From assembly GCA_963965975.1 (NCBI GenBank), contig OZ014414.1, positions 1,364,001-1,428,000 on the forward strand: a stretch of DNA of 64,000 nucleotides, given 5' to 3'. The stretch comes from Xestospongia bergquistia. Lineage: Eukaryota; Porifera; Demospongiae; Haplosclerida; Petrosiidae. The notes beneath the pieces were generated by a model. The model saw only the letters and a list, made by a program, of their open reading frames with translations, did not search any database and was not told the origin of the DNA. This document shows, piece after piece, positions 1-12,568 of the stretch (position 1 is its first letter; each line of letters starts with the position of its first letter). A program made the position numbers and the translations under genes.

Positions 1-648
1 CATTATGACGTTGTCTACTGGGTGCTGTTTCCCTGCCTCTTGTAAGGAATAGAGGGTATCCATTAAAGTATCAAGTTCTTCTCTAAATTTCTCTATTTGA
101 GCATTTTTTTCGATTAATTGACGTCTGTACTTCAACTACAGAGAGAGAGAGAGAGAGAATAAAGCATTAAACATCATTCTAAGTACTCTAACCTCTAGTT
201 TTTGTACATGTTCCTCTGTCACATGACTAGTTTTTCTCGTAGTTTCTTGTAGTTTTGTTTGATACTCAGTTAACCTATATGGAGCAGGTAAATTAAAGAA
301 AGAAAATATTTCTTTAAAAGTTAATAGACTCAATGAGGCAATATAACTACCATTACGTTCCATAACTGTTACCTTAATAACAGCATTATTTCCTTTAAAG
401 TTTGACATGCTTCATGATATGCTAGGCAGTGATAATTGTTTTGGACCATTTATACAGATCTATTAAAATTCATTGAAGAATATTTTATATCTATAAAGAA
501 AATAACTTATTTGACTATTATTCAGATAGTTAGTCTCATATGTTAAATTAAAGCATGATATGACATCTCCAATAGATGTTAACTCACCAGAAATATTATA
601 ATCAGTGGTAAGTAACATAGTATCTGTTGATATCTTCTTTGTATTCAT
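1..648 (-). CDS. Unidentified coiled-coil protein gene, 5' part (3' end outside window)
   Basis: Read on the minus strand. A first exon (588-648) opens with ATG at 648 and ends at a strong donor (CTG|GTGAGT). A long open exon (193 to about 411) follows. A clean junction (GAG|GTTAGA at 193; a CT-rich tract then TAG at 135/136) joins it in frame to 1-135. The joined exons read as a compact N-terminal part (ISCFNL, SFFNLPAPY) followed by a heptad-rich helix (KLQETTRKTSHVTEEHVQKLE, then QLIEKNAQIEKFREELDTLM). A globular head plus long coil recalls the XRCC4/SAS-6 fold, but no signature motif proves it. The junction between the first and second coding exons is not resolved, because several acceptors near 412 are possible. 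Function unknown. Confidence 0.5.
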
Positions 649-659
649 ATATTCTTAGT

Positions 660-1400
660 CACCTCACAGTAAAGAGATACATTGAGTGTTCCTTCCACAC
701 CAACAAAAAAAAAAGTTGGACAAGTATCAGTACAAGGAAAAGGTGTGAAAATAATTTGAGCTGATGTTGTATATACTGCTAACAAAACCAATTATGGAAA
801 GCATAAATGCACAATGGAGGTGTGGCTGAACATAATACTTATTAATATTATTATAATATATACACATCCGTACTATATTAATTTTATTGTCTCATAAACT
901 GGAGGAGGTAATAAGACAATGAAAGATATAAATTAATGTCCAGTATATAGTGAGATGAAGTTAATATAACAATTTGTAGTTCAGGAACTAGAGCAGGTTT
1001 AGCGAATAGTTGGCCCCTCCTACAAAAAGTGAGGGAGAGGCTGGCTATACGAGAATATATTAAGTTTACTCCAGTTAACGTACACTCTATCAAGCTATCG
1101 TTTAACGTAATGGACAATAAACGCCGTAAATCAAGTATGTAAACAATTCATAAATGGATCACTAATAGTTTTACTGTAGGAGTATTACATGTCTACTCCT
1201 CGAGCTCTGTGAGAAATATTAATGGACGCGAGAATGGACAGGAGTTAAGGACAATGGTAATTGAAGTAGTAAATATATATATAAATATATATAATTATAT
1301 CTATATACAATAATTATATTATTTCGAAATAAGAATAATAATTAAAAAGAACATTAAACTCATGATCAATATTAATAGTGTGTTGTTGATGTATAATTCA
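660..1400. promoter_or_regulatory. Intergenic region between divergent genes
   Basis: This region lies between the minus-strand coiled-coil gene and the first plus-strand PPxY gene. The segment 1130-1185 (AAACAATTCATAAATGG, then TTTTACTGTAGGAG) is a diverged match to 3960-4030 and 5850-5925, which sit just upstream of later copies of the same gene family. It is therefore probably promoter/5' UTR of the first PPxY gene. A 77-codon minus-strand frame at 884-1117 has no supporting splice structure. Confidence 0.4.
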
Positions 1401-1425
1401 GTATGTTTTTATGCAATTTTTGTAG

Positions 1426-3504
1426 TCATGTTCTCAGCAGGAGTTACCATTAAGAGATGATCAACTAAATCTTGAAGTAAATACTATAGAAACTACACAG
1501 TTTTCTTTACGTCATGAAGACTTAGATGAAGTAAGTATAACTAACGCGACTACAATGTATTCTTCAAAATAATAATTTTAGGTTGAATTATAATATTTAT
1601 TATAAAAATATTAGAAATACAAATATTATTTTTATAATATTTATTATAAATATAATAATTATAATTAATTGTATATATTTAATTTATAAATCATAGATCA
1701 TTCTTATTTAACAATAACCTACAATAAATATCAGCTAAACTTTATCATGTTCATTCAAATTTAATAACAGTAATAGGTACACTATTATGTTACACAATAT
1801 ATAACAATAACTATTTTAGGTAGACACTGATGATGATATTGACCCACAAACAAATGAAGCCAATTCATCAGGTATTAGTTCAATTACATTAAGTCATACC
1901 GAAGAAGGCAATCTGTTTTCATTATTATAGGTTATACATCGATAGATCCGGTAAGTATGTATATCTATAATTCCTTGTTTACTATAATTTGACATGAATG
2001 TGATCATGTATATCTAATTACAATTGTACCATATCATCTAGTATAGCCATGTATGCAACATCAATCAATTAGTATACCTAGAAAGCTGAATGGACTGACT
2101 AGCTGATTTTCATAGTAATGCTAAAATTGGTTTAGATGTATCATGACATTACAGTTATATGTATTTATATCTGATAATGATATTTATTCTTATATGTGTG
2201 TGTGTGTGTCAATGACCTTCCTGTGAACACTCAATATGAAGTAAAGTGAAGAAAATAAAGTGTATATATAAAATCACATATTGTTATATCCCATATAGAG
2301 TCATGCTCAAATCAATAATGACATCATATTAAAACATTCTAGTTGCATGATATTATGACTCTATTATATTAATAGTCATATGAAGATACATATTGTAATG
2401 TATCGACTTCTCAAACATTAAGTGTATCTGTTCCTACAAATCCATCAGAAGCATTATATTAGAAAAGAACATTATGCCATCCCTACATAGGGCAGTACTA
2501 CAACTTGTCTGAGTGATATTATGACTCTATATATATCATTAGGTTCATGAAGATATTCAATCTGATCTATCGAATTCTGAAATCTACAGCTCAATTCCTG
2601 TTAATACATCAGAGGTAATAGTAATAACATCAGTATATTGTTCTATTTCAATATCACAGCCCCCTCCTTCATATGAACAACTGATTCAAGAAGATCCATC
2701 AACTTATTATAGCTCAATTGCATCAAATAACAGAAATCAAGAAGTTAGTATTAGTTAATGGGCCTTATATTTTATTAGATAGTAGCATCATGATATAGTA
2801 TATCTCTAGTATCTTCAAATGTTACCACCTCAAATCAGAGGGTAACATCAGCTTCAATACCTATGCATAATTCTATTATTTCAGTATGTACATAATCTTT
2901 CTACATTAGCACTATAATAATTGTTATAATTCCTTTATATATACAGAATCAGGGATTATACTATGTACAACCATTTCATCCCTACTTTCAATATGGACTG
3001 CTACTTTATGCTCCTGTTCAAACACGTATGTGCAATTAATTATCTTTAGAGAGTGTATTACCATAATTATATAGAACCAGTTGTAGCTCCTTTAAACCCA
3101 GTATCAATAGACATACCACGTCAACAGCAAGTAACATATTAACTTATAATTAGGACATTTAATATTGATTATTTAACAGACAATGGATGAAGGAAGTCAA
3201 CTTAACAACTCTTTCTCAAATGAGCATTTTATCTATCTCTCTATATCAATTATTTTAATGATAATATTCCTTATTTTTGGAGGGCCTTGGTCCTTATTTT
3301 TCACAATACCTGGTCTGATTCTTGTGCTATCAGTAAGTAAGTTCATTATAATTATTAAGATATTTCTTCCATCTAATTTAGTCTGAACGACAAGTGTCTA
3401 CAAAAAGAAAACAGTACAAAGTGTGTGGCTATATATTGCAATTAATTGGTGGTCTGGCCTCTTGTGCTATTACTTTATTCTTTATTTTTACTGTTGCAAT
3501 ATAA
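1426..3504 (+). CDS. Proline-rich PPxY protein with two C-terminal membrane helices (copy A)
   Basis: About ten small exons join in one frame. The first recognisable is about 1426-1528 (CSQQELPLRDDQLNLE); the start codon lies upstream and is not fixed. Later exons carry an acidic region (VDTDDDIDPQTNEA), a PPPSYEQ motif from about 2660, and tyrosine/proline-rich stretches (YYVQPFHPYFQYG). The last two exons (about 3181-3330 and 3383-3504) encode two hydrophobic helices (FIYLSISIILMIIFLIFGG; GYILQLIGGLASCAITLFF) around a short basic loop (SERQVSTKRKQYK). PPxY is the ligand of WW domains such as those of NEDD4-type ubiquitin ligases. The tail topology is like CD225/dispanin proteins, but the sequence match is weak. 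A tandem paralogue lies at 6.2-7.7 kb. A membrane adaptor role is inferred only. Confidence 0.6.
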
Positions 3505-3589
3505 TGTAGTTATTGGTGTAAATTATATTATTATAATTATAATGCCATGTTCATTTCTGCATGCATTATCAAGATGATCTTATATGCTA

Positions 3590-4080
3590 TGTTTATGGCT
3601 ACATCACTTAGCCTGACATAATGATAATCAGAATGCAGAGTCTAAAATTGAGAATTGAATTTACTCATAGAGTCAATTAGTCACATGTCTGTCAATTATT
3701 CTCTTGGTTTTTAATAGACTGTAAAATTACAATATATTGCAAAATGCTTCATTGATGGATTTTAAAATATAATATTAGTCAAAGAATTGAGATACAATTT
3801 AAAATTAATTATAGCTACAGTGATGTATATATTCAACAAAATGATTATAATAAACGTTTTTTCTTATTTTTCTGTATTAATGTCATTGATATGTTTATAC
3901 GCAGTAGGAATTCGAGTCTATGACGTCTTCTACTCCGCCCAGTTATTAACAAAGAGACTTAAGCACAAGTATGTAAACATTAGATTGTAAGTAGGTCACT
4001 TATAGTGGTTTGTTGTAGGAGAGTTACATTCATACAACTTTGAACAAGAGGTAAGTATATATACATTTGAGATAATATGA
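3590..4080. repeat. Tandem duplicated 5' region, copy 1 (matches 5460-5960)
   Basis: This stretch matches 5460-5960 closely: the same TAATCAGAATGCAGAGTC start, the same GTAGGAATTCGAG-CTATGACGTC core and the same AGTGGTTTGTTGTAGGAGAGTTA end. It holds a CRE-like TGACGTC (3921-3927) and a GC box (CTCCGCCC), so it is probably the promoter and 5' leader of a PPxY gene copy. In this copy only the first coding exon follows. Confidence 0.75.
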
Positions 4081-4318
4081 TGAATATAATGTAAGTATTT
4101 GTATGTATTTTTTAATAAAATAATTATTTTTAAAAGTCAAGAACAAGGCTCAAAATAGTGCTAGATATGTTTATTATATCTTTTACTATGTTAATCGTAA
4201 TCCATGTTCCCAGTAAGAGTATATCAGCTAGACTTTATCAATTTAATTCAATTCCTATAATACGAAGTAATAAATGTAATTACAATGTACATACAATAAA
4301 TTAATTATATTAATTTAG

Positions 4319-4369
4319 ATGGAGATTAATGATAACAGTGAGCCACACAATGAAGCAATTTCAACAGGT
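4319..4369 (+). pseudogene. Orphan first coding exon of a PPxY gene copy
   Basis: ATGGAGATTAATGATAACAG here is nearly identical to the start exon of the downstream gene (6212), including the CAACAG|GTAT donor. None of the later exons follow before the next promoter copy. It reads as a truncated duplicate, or as an alternative first exon for the gene at 6.2-7.7 kb. Confidence 0.6.
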
Positions 4370-4419
4370 ATGAATTTACTTGTATAAATCAATATAGAAA
4401 TATTGTATCTACATCATTA

Positions 4420-5460
4420 TAGGACCCGTATGGATAGATATACGGACCCATAGATCCCACTATATAGTGTCCTAACCCATCATTGGACCCATAGTAATTG
4501 CTGTAATCACAAGTGATTACAGCAATTACTTTGTCTGATTATGATTACAATTACCGATTACAATGTTTCTGGAAAGTTGATTATGATTACGATTGCAATT
4601 ACAGCAAAAAATGTAATTGATTGTAATTTATTATGATTGTAATTGGCCCCAGCCCTGGTGTACAACTATATGTATGTTATGTTGGCAGTATATCTTTCAC
4701 TTGAAAGTATTGTCAGCATAGTAGAGTTATCAAAAGTATATGTGCATGAACTGTGTTAGTGTTTATTTGTATTAATTGTGAATTAATACAAATATTAATT
4801 GTAAAGTTAGCAGAATGTTGATAAATTTTTATATTTTTACTATAATTTTATAAATAAAATACTATTTTGTGAGTATTAGACATGGATGACTTTTTAAGAT
4901 GTTAGATCATCAAATTAGAAGCATTATTTTCTAGAGATTCTGTATAGAACATCAGTGATTACTCCAAGTAAGAGCTTCTAGGAGATCCAGTTAAAACATC
5001 AGACACAGGACATCAAATAAGAACATCACTAAGTCCAGTGAAATCAATTAGTGAAAAAACTGCAAAGAAATGTAAATAACACAATTGAAAAAACAACTAC
5101 AAAATCACAGAAATTACAAAAAGAAATGACATTAAAATGAACTAAAAGGAGTGAAAGAAGTAGAGGGGATCCAATGAACAGATGAGGTGTTCTAACAGGT
5201 AGGTAAGGGAATCTAATGAAAAAGAGTCAATCAGTTAGAAAATAGGGTTGGAAGATGTGCTGTAGTACAAGCATGGGAGCAACTCGCTTACATTTCCAAG
5301 AACATCACTCAAAGTAAAAGTTCTAGTCAGTTTGTAGCCAAGCAGGAACTTAATTGAAAAAGACACAAGATGCATCAATGAGGAGACAAGTTGTTTCAAC
5401 AATAAATTGATTTAAGGAAATGTCGAGAAGACATGCAGAAGCACTATCACTTCAATATGT
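4420..5460. repeat. Non-genic insert with GATTACA-type simple repeat
   Basis: This kilobase separates the two promoter copies. Positions 4500-4660 alternate short TGATTACAATTAC-like units on both strands, including the near-palindrome TAATCACAAGTGATTA. The rest is AT-rich with no coding frame I can support. It is probably inserted or decayed repeat DNA. Confidence 0.4.
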
Positions 5461-5960
5461 ACATTCACTTTGTGCTAATATAATGACAATCAGAATGCAG
5501 AGTCCAAAATTGAAAATTGAATTTAGCAATACAGTTGATTAGTCACATATCTGTCAATTATTCTCTTAGTCTTCGATAGACTGTAAAATTAAAATCTATT
5601 ACAGAATGCTTTATTAAGGGATTATGAGATTTTAGTCAAAGATTTGAGGTACAATTAAATTAGTCATTACTACAATGTTGCATATTGGAAAATATCTATC
5701 AATTTTCAAGATAATTACTATGATAAAAGTTGTTTTCCTATTTGTCGATGTTCATGTTGAATATTCGTAGTCACAGTAGGAATTCGAGCCTATGACGTCG
5801 TTTCTTCTCCGCCCCGTTGTTGACTAATAGGATAGTGAAAATTTCAAGCACAAGTATGTAAACATTGGATTATAAGTAGGTCACTTATAGTGGTTTGTTG
5901 TAGGAGAGTTATATTCATACAACTTTGAACAAGAGGTAAGTATATATACATTTGAGATAA
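5460..5960 (+). promoter_or_regulatory. Probable promoter/5' leader of PPxY gene copy B
   Basis: This is the second copy of the duplicated 5' segment, directly upstream of the complete gene starting at 6212. It keeps TGACGTC (5793-5799), the palindromic core of CREB/ATF sites, a nearby CTCCGCCCC GC box, and a GAACAAGAG|GTAAGT donor that would end an untranslated first exon near 5936. Conservation of these motifs between copies supports a regulatory role; transcription itself is inferred. Confidence 0.5.
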
Positions 5961-6211
5961 TATGATGAATATAATGTATTTGTAAGTATTTTGATAATGA
6001 AATAATGATTTTTAAAAGTCAAGAACAAAGCTCAAAATAGTGCTATATATGGCTAGTGTATGCTTCACTATGTTAATAACCAATAAATTTAATCCATGTT
6101 CCCAGCAAGAGTATATCAGCTAGACTTTATCAATTTAATTCAATTCGTATAATACGAAGCAATAAATGTAATTACAATGTACATACAATAAAATTAATTC
6201 TAATAATTTAG

Positions 6212-7680
6212 ATGGAGATTAATGATAACAGTGAGCCACACAATTATGAAGCAATTTCAACAGGTATAAGTTTACTTGTATAAATCAATATAGAAATACT
6301 CTATCTACATCATTATAGGAGCCGTTTGGATAGAGCCAGTAAGTACACATTATCATAGTAATACTAATGATTAATTATTATATTGTTTAAATTATAATCA
6401 TAAGCAACATTACTGCGTATGATTATATATATATATATAGGTCAATGACCTTCCTGAGAACACTCAACATGAGGTACAATGAATATTATATATAAATAAA
6501 TTCATACATGGTTGTTATATAAAATAATAATAACATTGTAGTAATTAGAATATACTAACTACTATAACTCTATTGTATTATTAGTCATATGAAAATACAC
6601 ATAGTGATGAATTGACTACTCAAGCATTAAACACATCAGTTCATATAAACACATTTGAGGTAATATATTATGTAAATAATTCATCAATTAAACACATATA
6701 TAGCTACCTCCTTCCTATGAACAATTAATTCATGGAGACCCAACTTATTATAGCTCTCCAGAAGTAAAGAACAATGAAGTAAGTATGTATCATTATCATA
6801 TATCCTATTAACAGGTAATTTATTACAAATAACATTGGTATACAAACATACGTCTCATTATATATAATTATTATTTAGCCACCTCCATCTTATGAGCAAT
6901 TTATACGTGAAGAATCAACATTCAATGACTCTACTACAGCAAACAACAGAAACTACGAAGTTATATACATTATTTGTACCAATAATTTAAAATTTGTTTT
7001 AACACTTTTAGTTATTATCGTCATTTCCTTCCTGTCAAACAGCAACGCCAGTACAACATCAAACAGCTATTCCAATTCAGCATCCTGTAACTACAAATGT
7101 AATAATAATAATAATATAACTATATTGATCTTATCAGCCTCAGGCAATGTACTATGTACCTTCGACACAGAGTATGCAATATGGGCTACCTGTTAATAGA
7201 CCATTTAGAGAAGGTATATAAGACTTTCTATATAATATATATATAATTCATTAATACATAGAACATGGCCAACCACAGCAGGAACAACAAGTAATGAAAA
7301 TGTTTTTTTCTCTTTGATCTACTTTTTATGTTAAAACAGATAATGAACACTGAGTGCTTTTCTCAAGAATGTATTGCCCTATTCTCTATGCATGTTATAT
7401 TAATTATTATTTTTTTCATTTTTGGAGGTCCTTTGACTTTAATAGTGACATTAACTGCTTTGTCATGTATGATTAGGGTAAGATTTATTTAAAATTTAAA
7501 TGTTTACCATTTTACTTTATTTATAATTAGGCTCAACGAAAGACAGGGACGGAAAGAAAAAAGTTTAGAAAATACAGTTATATAACACAGTTCATAGGAT
7601 GTATGCTTACATTAATTTGCTTTCCTGAATGGGCTTTTGGACTTTGCATATTTATTTTGATCTTCTTATCTTTTTGTTGA
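6212..7680 (+). CDS. Proline-rich PPxY protein with two C-terminal membrane helices (copy B)
   Basis: ATG at 6212 begins the exon MEINDNSEPHNYEAIST. Further small exons follow: AVWIEP (about 6320), VNDLPENTQHE (about 6441), SYENTHSDELTTQ (about 6585), LPPSYEQLIHGDP (about 6704), PPPSYEQFIREES (about 6879), a proline/glutamine stretch (about 7014-7290) and two tail exons to the stop at 7678-7680. The protein has two PPSYEQ (PPxY) motifs where copy A shows one. The tail has two hydrophobic helices (ALFSMHVILIIIFFIFGG; a last helix rich in F, L and I) around the basic loop AQRKTGTERKKFRKY. It is clearly paralogous to the gene at 1.4-3.5 kb. The motifs suggest a membrane-anchored partner for WW-domain proteins; function is not known. 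Confidence 0.65.
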
Positions 7681-8031
7681 TAATTGATTACTTATACATC
7701 AATTATGTTCATATCTTAATTGGTAATGTTAGTGAAGTTTAGTTCATTCTGTACAAGTGTCCATGTAGTGATTATATATACAATCTTTACATCAATATTT
7801 ACCTAATCTCTGTGTTTGTTCTGAATGTTTCTTTTATCAATGAATTACTTATTTTAATTAAATATTGTTTGTTGGTTTTCAAAGTATACACAGTCGTTAC
7901 TACATAGTTAAAATCCACCAATTAATTTAGTTAATGCTTAATATTCACAAAAAGGTGTGTAGCCACACCTTTACTTTATGACAGCCCCTCCTTAAAATTT
8001 TAGGAAATTCTTATAACTATTTAAAACGTCA
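7681..8031. other. Intergenic spacer
   Basis: This AT-rich stretch lies between the PPxY gene and the first death-fold gene. I see no coding frame; the last part probably contains the promoter of the gene starting at 8032. Confidence 0.4.
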
Positions 8032-9872
8032 ATGTCAAGTCCAGTAAGTGTTCTTTTATGATTGCTATATTGTTATATAATATGTATATATCTAATATAG
8101 GGATACCATCGTTCAGGTTCAGAAACAGAGGAATATAAAGCATTTATATCTCACTTTTCTGATATAAGTAATGCCATTCAAAATCCAGTGGCATTTGCAG
8201 GAGAGCTACTACAAGAATCATTAATAAATGAGTCCACATATCGTGATGTTTGTGATCGAGGACTCGTTCATAGTGATAAAATTAGTCGTCTGATGATGTC
8301 AGTACAATCTCAGATCCAGGGGAATGCTGACAAGCTGAATTCATTTATCAAAGTTTTAGAGAAAGATGCCACAATGTCTGGACTATGTGCTCTCCTTAAA
8401 ACAGATTGTACTAAAGGTATACTATATCAGTTTATGTACTTCAATCAGATCTGATTTATAATGAATATATTAACATATTAAAGGGTAATTTTATAACAAT
8501 CCTGACTTGTGTTTATGTGATGTATATCATTAATAATGTATAACATGTTTGTTACTTTCCCTACACATCTACAGTAAAATGGTATGCAGACACTAATATA
8601 ATTTTCACTGTTTTGTTGTTATTTAGATTTCTCTAAACTATTGACAAAGTCCGGTATAAAATACAGCGATTTAGAAAGGGAGTGTGATGACGGCTTATTT
8701 AATGATATTATTAAAGATATTGAAAGTTATTCTGATATGGCCAAAGGTCTAAGAATCCCTGAAGCGAAATTTAAAACAATATGTGAGAGTAAAGAAGATG
8801 AGAATGGGAAGTGTCTTGCTATACTGAAGGCATGGAAAAGAAAACATGGCAGTGATGGGACATATTTGATATTGGTAGAAGCATTTTTGGCGATGGATGA
8901 TAGAACAGTTGCTGAAAGAATCATTAAATATGTAAAACATCTACCTCCAGAAGAAGGTAATAATATATTACTAGTAACGTGTAATAAGTTTGTGTATGTA
9001 AAACTAACCTTTAATGTTGTAAGAGATATTCTTTTATATACATGTAGATTAGTTTTAATGATTGTTTGAGTATAAAATAAATTAATTGTCATAATATAAT
9101 CTTTGCTTATTAATTTCAATTGTAGCTATTGCTGAAGATGACCAGGATATTGAAATTGAAGGTAAAGAAGACGCTCTCAAAGACTTCATTCTAGATCAAA
9201 GTATGTGTATGCAATACAAAATAACCTTGTAATAATAATCACAACTTTTGTATGTGTACACACTCATATAATTAATTCTCTGGTATTAAATCCTCGTCAT
9301 GTATGAATATTAAACTATAACCTTTAACCTTTGACCTTTACAGTTAAGCTAAGTGGACATTCCAAGTATTATTATTCATAGCTAGGTCAAAAGTATTATC
9401 ATTTATACTTAACAAATTACGTCTTCATACTAAGTCTGTTTTAAATTATGCTATGCTATAATATGTGTTGTTTGATCTTATTCTTATAACAATTGATATT
9501 ATACTTTTAACAATTATGTCTAACACAATGATCTATCTATATCTTAACTTAGCACTTACTATTTTTTATCATTTACCATTAGAACATCATTCTGATGTAA
9601 TGCTAGACATTCAGGAATTAGCTCCAGACTTCATTAGGCTAGCTACTGCTTTCAAAATATCACCTGCCACAACAAGATCTATTGAATATCAGCATAGGAA
9701 CTCTCCTCCATGGAATTCTCTTAATGATGTGGTTACAGAATGGTTAAAGTGGAATTGTGACCGTGCAAAAGGCAATCCCAATAGACGATGGCTAGTGAAT
9801 GCAGTGAAATCAGTAGACAAGAAACTTGGTTTAAGAATAGAAGCTAAGTATACTGCATCAAAACAATCCTAA
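8032..9872 (+). CDS. Death-fold adaptor: CARD-like + two death domains
   Basis: Five exons keep phase exactly: 8032-8043, 8101-8416, 8627-8956, 9126-9200 and 9583-9872, giving 340 residues. A four-codon first exon (MSSP) precedes a CARD-like six-helix region (EEYKAFISHFSDISNAIQNP, then DKISRLMMSVQSQI and LNSFIKVLEKD). Exon 3 is a death domain (LFNDIIKDIE; MAKGLRIPEAKF; CLAILKAWKRKHGSDGTYL). A short acidic linker (AEDDQDIEIEGKEDAL) leads to a second death domain (ELAPDFIRLATAFKI; LNDVVTEWLKWN; RRWLVNAVKSVDKKLG). There is no catalytic domain, so it is probably a cytosolic adaptor that nucleates signalling complexes by homotypic contacts. The next gene shares the same CARD and tiny first exon. 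Domain calls are by pattern; exon structure is strong. Confidence 0.75.
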
Positions 9873-10183
9873 TATGGTAATACCTAATGAACTGTTGTGT
9901 GTAATTCTTAGTGGTATTTTCAAAATTTGTACAAAATTTGTAGACTTTTTTCGAATTTTTGAAAAATATGTTTTAAAAAGGAACTTGAGAGAAAGCATTA
10001 CACATCATAAAGGTGTTATTGCAGTCTATTGTAATAATGTCTACATTTAGATGTTCTCAGTGGCTGTTCTTGTTCCTAACATAATTCATTGATACTATGG
10101 AAACATATGCTACACATGATGTCATAATAGTTACACCCATCCATTCTTTAAAGATATTGCTGACTTAATTCTTGGAAAAGAGA
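9873..10183. other. Intergenic spacer
   Basis: No coding frame is visible. It separates two co-directional CARD genes and presumably includes the 3' UTR of the first and the promoter of the second. Confidence 0.4.
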
Positions 10184-10341
10184 ATGGCAGCTAAAAAGGT
10201 AAAAAGTATAAAATATCCTAAAATATATAAACTATATTTCTTTAGCAAAAGGTCCATTATATATTATATAGCTCATATTCTAATAACTACTTTAATTAAA
10301 GGTCTAAAGCAATAGCTAGACTCAATTGTATATATATAATA

Positions 10342-10395
<54 letters not shown>

Positions 10396-11850
10396 TGTGT
10401 GTGTGAGGGTTCATACCAAAACAACTAAATATAAACAACTTATAAGGTCATATCATCAAGTCTATTCGTGTAGGATGATCATCAGTCAGGACGTACAACT
10501 GAAGAGTACAAAGTTTTTATTGCTCACTTTGCTGATATAAGTAATGCAATACAAAATCCTATTGCTTTAGCTGGACATTTACTTCAAGCACAGCTAATCA
10601 ATGCTGATGTACTTAAAAATGTCACTAGTCCTGGTCTAGAACACGGCTATCAAGTCAGTAAGCTAATGCTGTGTGTGCAATCTCAAATAGAATGGAATGC
10701 TGACAAATTTTATGTGTTTATTGGAGTCCTAGAGAAAGATACTACTTTATTAGGAATTTGTGACCAGATTAAAAGAAAATGCACAAAAGATAGACATAGT
10801 AAGAACTATACTTAATGTCTAGATAAATAATAAAATGTACATACTGAAGATAGACCGAAATTAATGTATATGTAGACAAGTAATAACAAGTAATAACATT
10901 AGTACATAGTAATTGATACATGTACATGTAATTAATTAGTTAAGCTGCTTTTGCTTTCTATAGACATAACAATTAGTTTGTTATGGAGTAAACTAATTCT
11001 CTTTATTATGAAGTGATGTAATACTCATTTGTTAGCGTTAAATAGAATTGACTTTAAGATAATTCTTTGATGTCTTAGAGAAGGCTATCCCTATTATTCA
11101 TTCACAGAGAAACGTACATTAGTCATAGCTAATTGGTTGACTTTGTATGGAAGTCCAGACTGGACAACACTTTTTACTTTCCAAGTTACTAGCAATTATT
11201 CAACTTTTATATTGTTTCTAGACCCCATCCCAAACCTTTCTAAATCCTAAAGCATAACACCAAGTGTTACAGTTGGTATAGAGTCCATGAGCAATGTAAA
11301 ATATAATGTGCCTAGTAACTTGGAAAAAATACTATTTCTTTTTACTGTTTATGCCTTTTACACCTCATTATCACCAGGTTCCAGTGAGAAAGAACTCTCT
11401 CTACAATATCAGCAAAGGGAAGGTAAATTCATAATCATTATACATTAACAGAGTTTCTATATAAACTTAATTGTATTAGTAAATATCATTGAGAGAAATA
11501 TAACTATTCCTTCTCAACCTCATTTTATAGTTAGTTCTGATCCATCTGAAATATTTCAAACTTATTCTAATGATCTTTGTGATGCCTTTGAAGCTGATCC
11601 ACTTCGCATTGTAAATGGACTCATTTCCAGTATACTGATATCTCCAAATCTTAGGAATGATATCACAAGTATGAGTGGTAGAGCGTATGATAAAGCTAGT
11701 AAAATCATTCAGGAATTGCAGAGAAAGTTAGATGCTGATAAAGAAAATTCGGTTCAATACTTAGAAGGGATTTGTATCTTTCTTCAAAGACAGAAAGACA
11801 CCACTCTTAAGAATATTGGTGAAAAAATGAAGAAAGAGTTAATAATATGA
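10184..11850 (+). CDS. Tandem CARD-like protein
   Basis: Four exons, 10184-10198, 10474-10798, 11378-11422 and 11531-11850, join in phase to 234 residues ending at TGA 11848-11850. The first exon encodes only MAAKK. Exon 2 is a CARD-like domain close to that of the upstream gene (EEYKVFIAHFADISNAIQNP versus EEYKAFISHFSDISNAIQNP). The last exon is a second, more diverged CARD (IFQTYSNDLCDAFEADPLRI; NGLISSILISP; ASKIIQELQRKL). No enzyme or membrane segment is seen. It probably arose by tandem duplication of the CARD gene at 8.0 kb with loss of the death domains. A CARD-only protein could act as an adaptor or as a competitive inhibitor; that is inference. Confidence 0.7.
10343..10395. repeat. 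(GT)n microsatellite in intron 1 of the CARD gene
   Basis: About 50 bases of TGTG dinucleotide repeat lie between the tiny first exon and the CARD exon. The cysteine/valine-only frame across it is an artefact. Confidence 0.9.
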
Positions 11851-12560
11851 AGAATGTTAATATGTAGGCATTAATTGTCATATATTTTTTTCTTGATTCT
11901 TATTGTATTCTATTTTGGGCTAAGATTGCTCTAATCATGTCATATCTCAGGAAAAATACTAGTAGAGGGATTCAAGATTCTTAAATAAGATAATTACTAA
12001 TTTATAGTGTAAAGTGTCGGATTTGGCTGCTGGCTAGCTTATTATTAAAATAATTATATGGAGCAATTTAATAATGTACAAGATGTGACCTGATTTGCAA
12101 AAAGGGACCACTTCTGTCAAAACATTTGTGACATGACTTTTGAACAAACTACTGTTAAAACATCTCAGTTTTGTATACATACAGTTGATACATATGCATA
12201 ACTATTCTACATGTATGTAAAACTGTTTATTGTTATGTTTTAACAGTGTTTTTTTCACAAATCAGGTCACAAATGTTGTGACAGAAGTGGTCCCTTTTTG
12301 CAAATCAGGTCACATATAATAAAAACAATAATACGCTTCATTGAGCATGAGTAAATTACTTTAAATTTTATAGAGCATTTTTGGTTAGGAGTTTGCATCT
12401 TCAAAATTATGTTTACGATGGCAACAGCTTAATATGTACATAATCTAACTATATCTCATATAATTATCTTGCTTGATGGAGTCATTTCATCTTTGCATGA
12501 TAGTATCACTATAACAATATTCAGTTAATGAATAATTAGTATAAATTTTAGTAACAGGTG
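11851..12560. other. Intergenic region containing a MITE
   Basis: Apart from the inverted-repeat element at 12083-12315 it shows AT-rich DNA without coding support. The 5' exon(s) of the next gene may lie in its last 200 bases but I could not place them. Confidence 0.35.
12083..12315. mobile_element. MITE-like non-autonomous DNA transposon with long terminal inverted repeats
   Basis: The left end ATGTGACCTGATTTGCAAAA continues as AGGGACCACTTCTGTC. It is mirrored at the right end as GACAGAAGTGGTCCCTTTTT, then GCAAATCAGGTCACAT. The inverted repeats are about 36 bases and nearly perfect; the roughly 150-base interior has no coding frame. No clear target-site duplication is visible. Confidence 0.8.
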
Positions 12561-12568
12561 TGTTTGTT

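Noticed and set aside
884-1117. Minus-strand 77-codon frame
   Set aside because: No homology, no splice context, and it lies over a region matching promoter copies of the plus-strand gene family.
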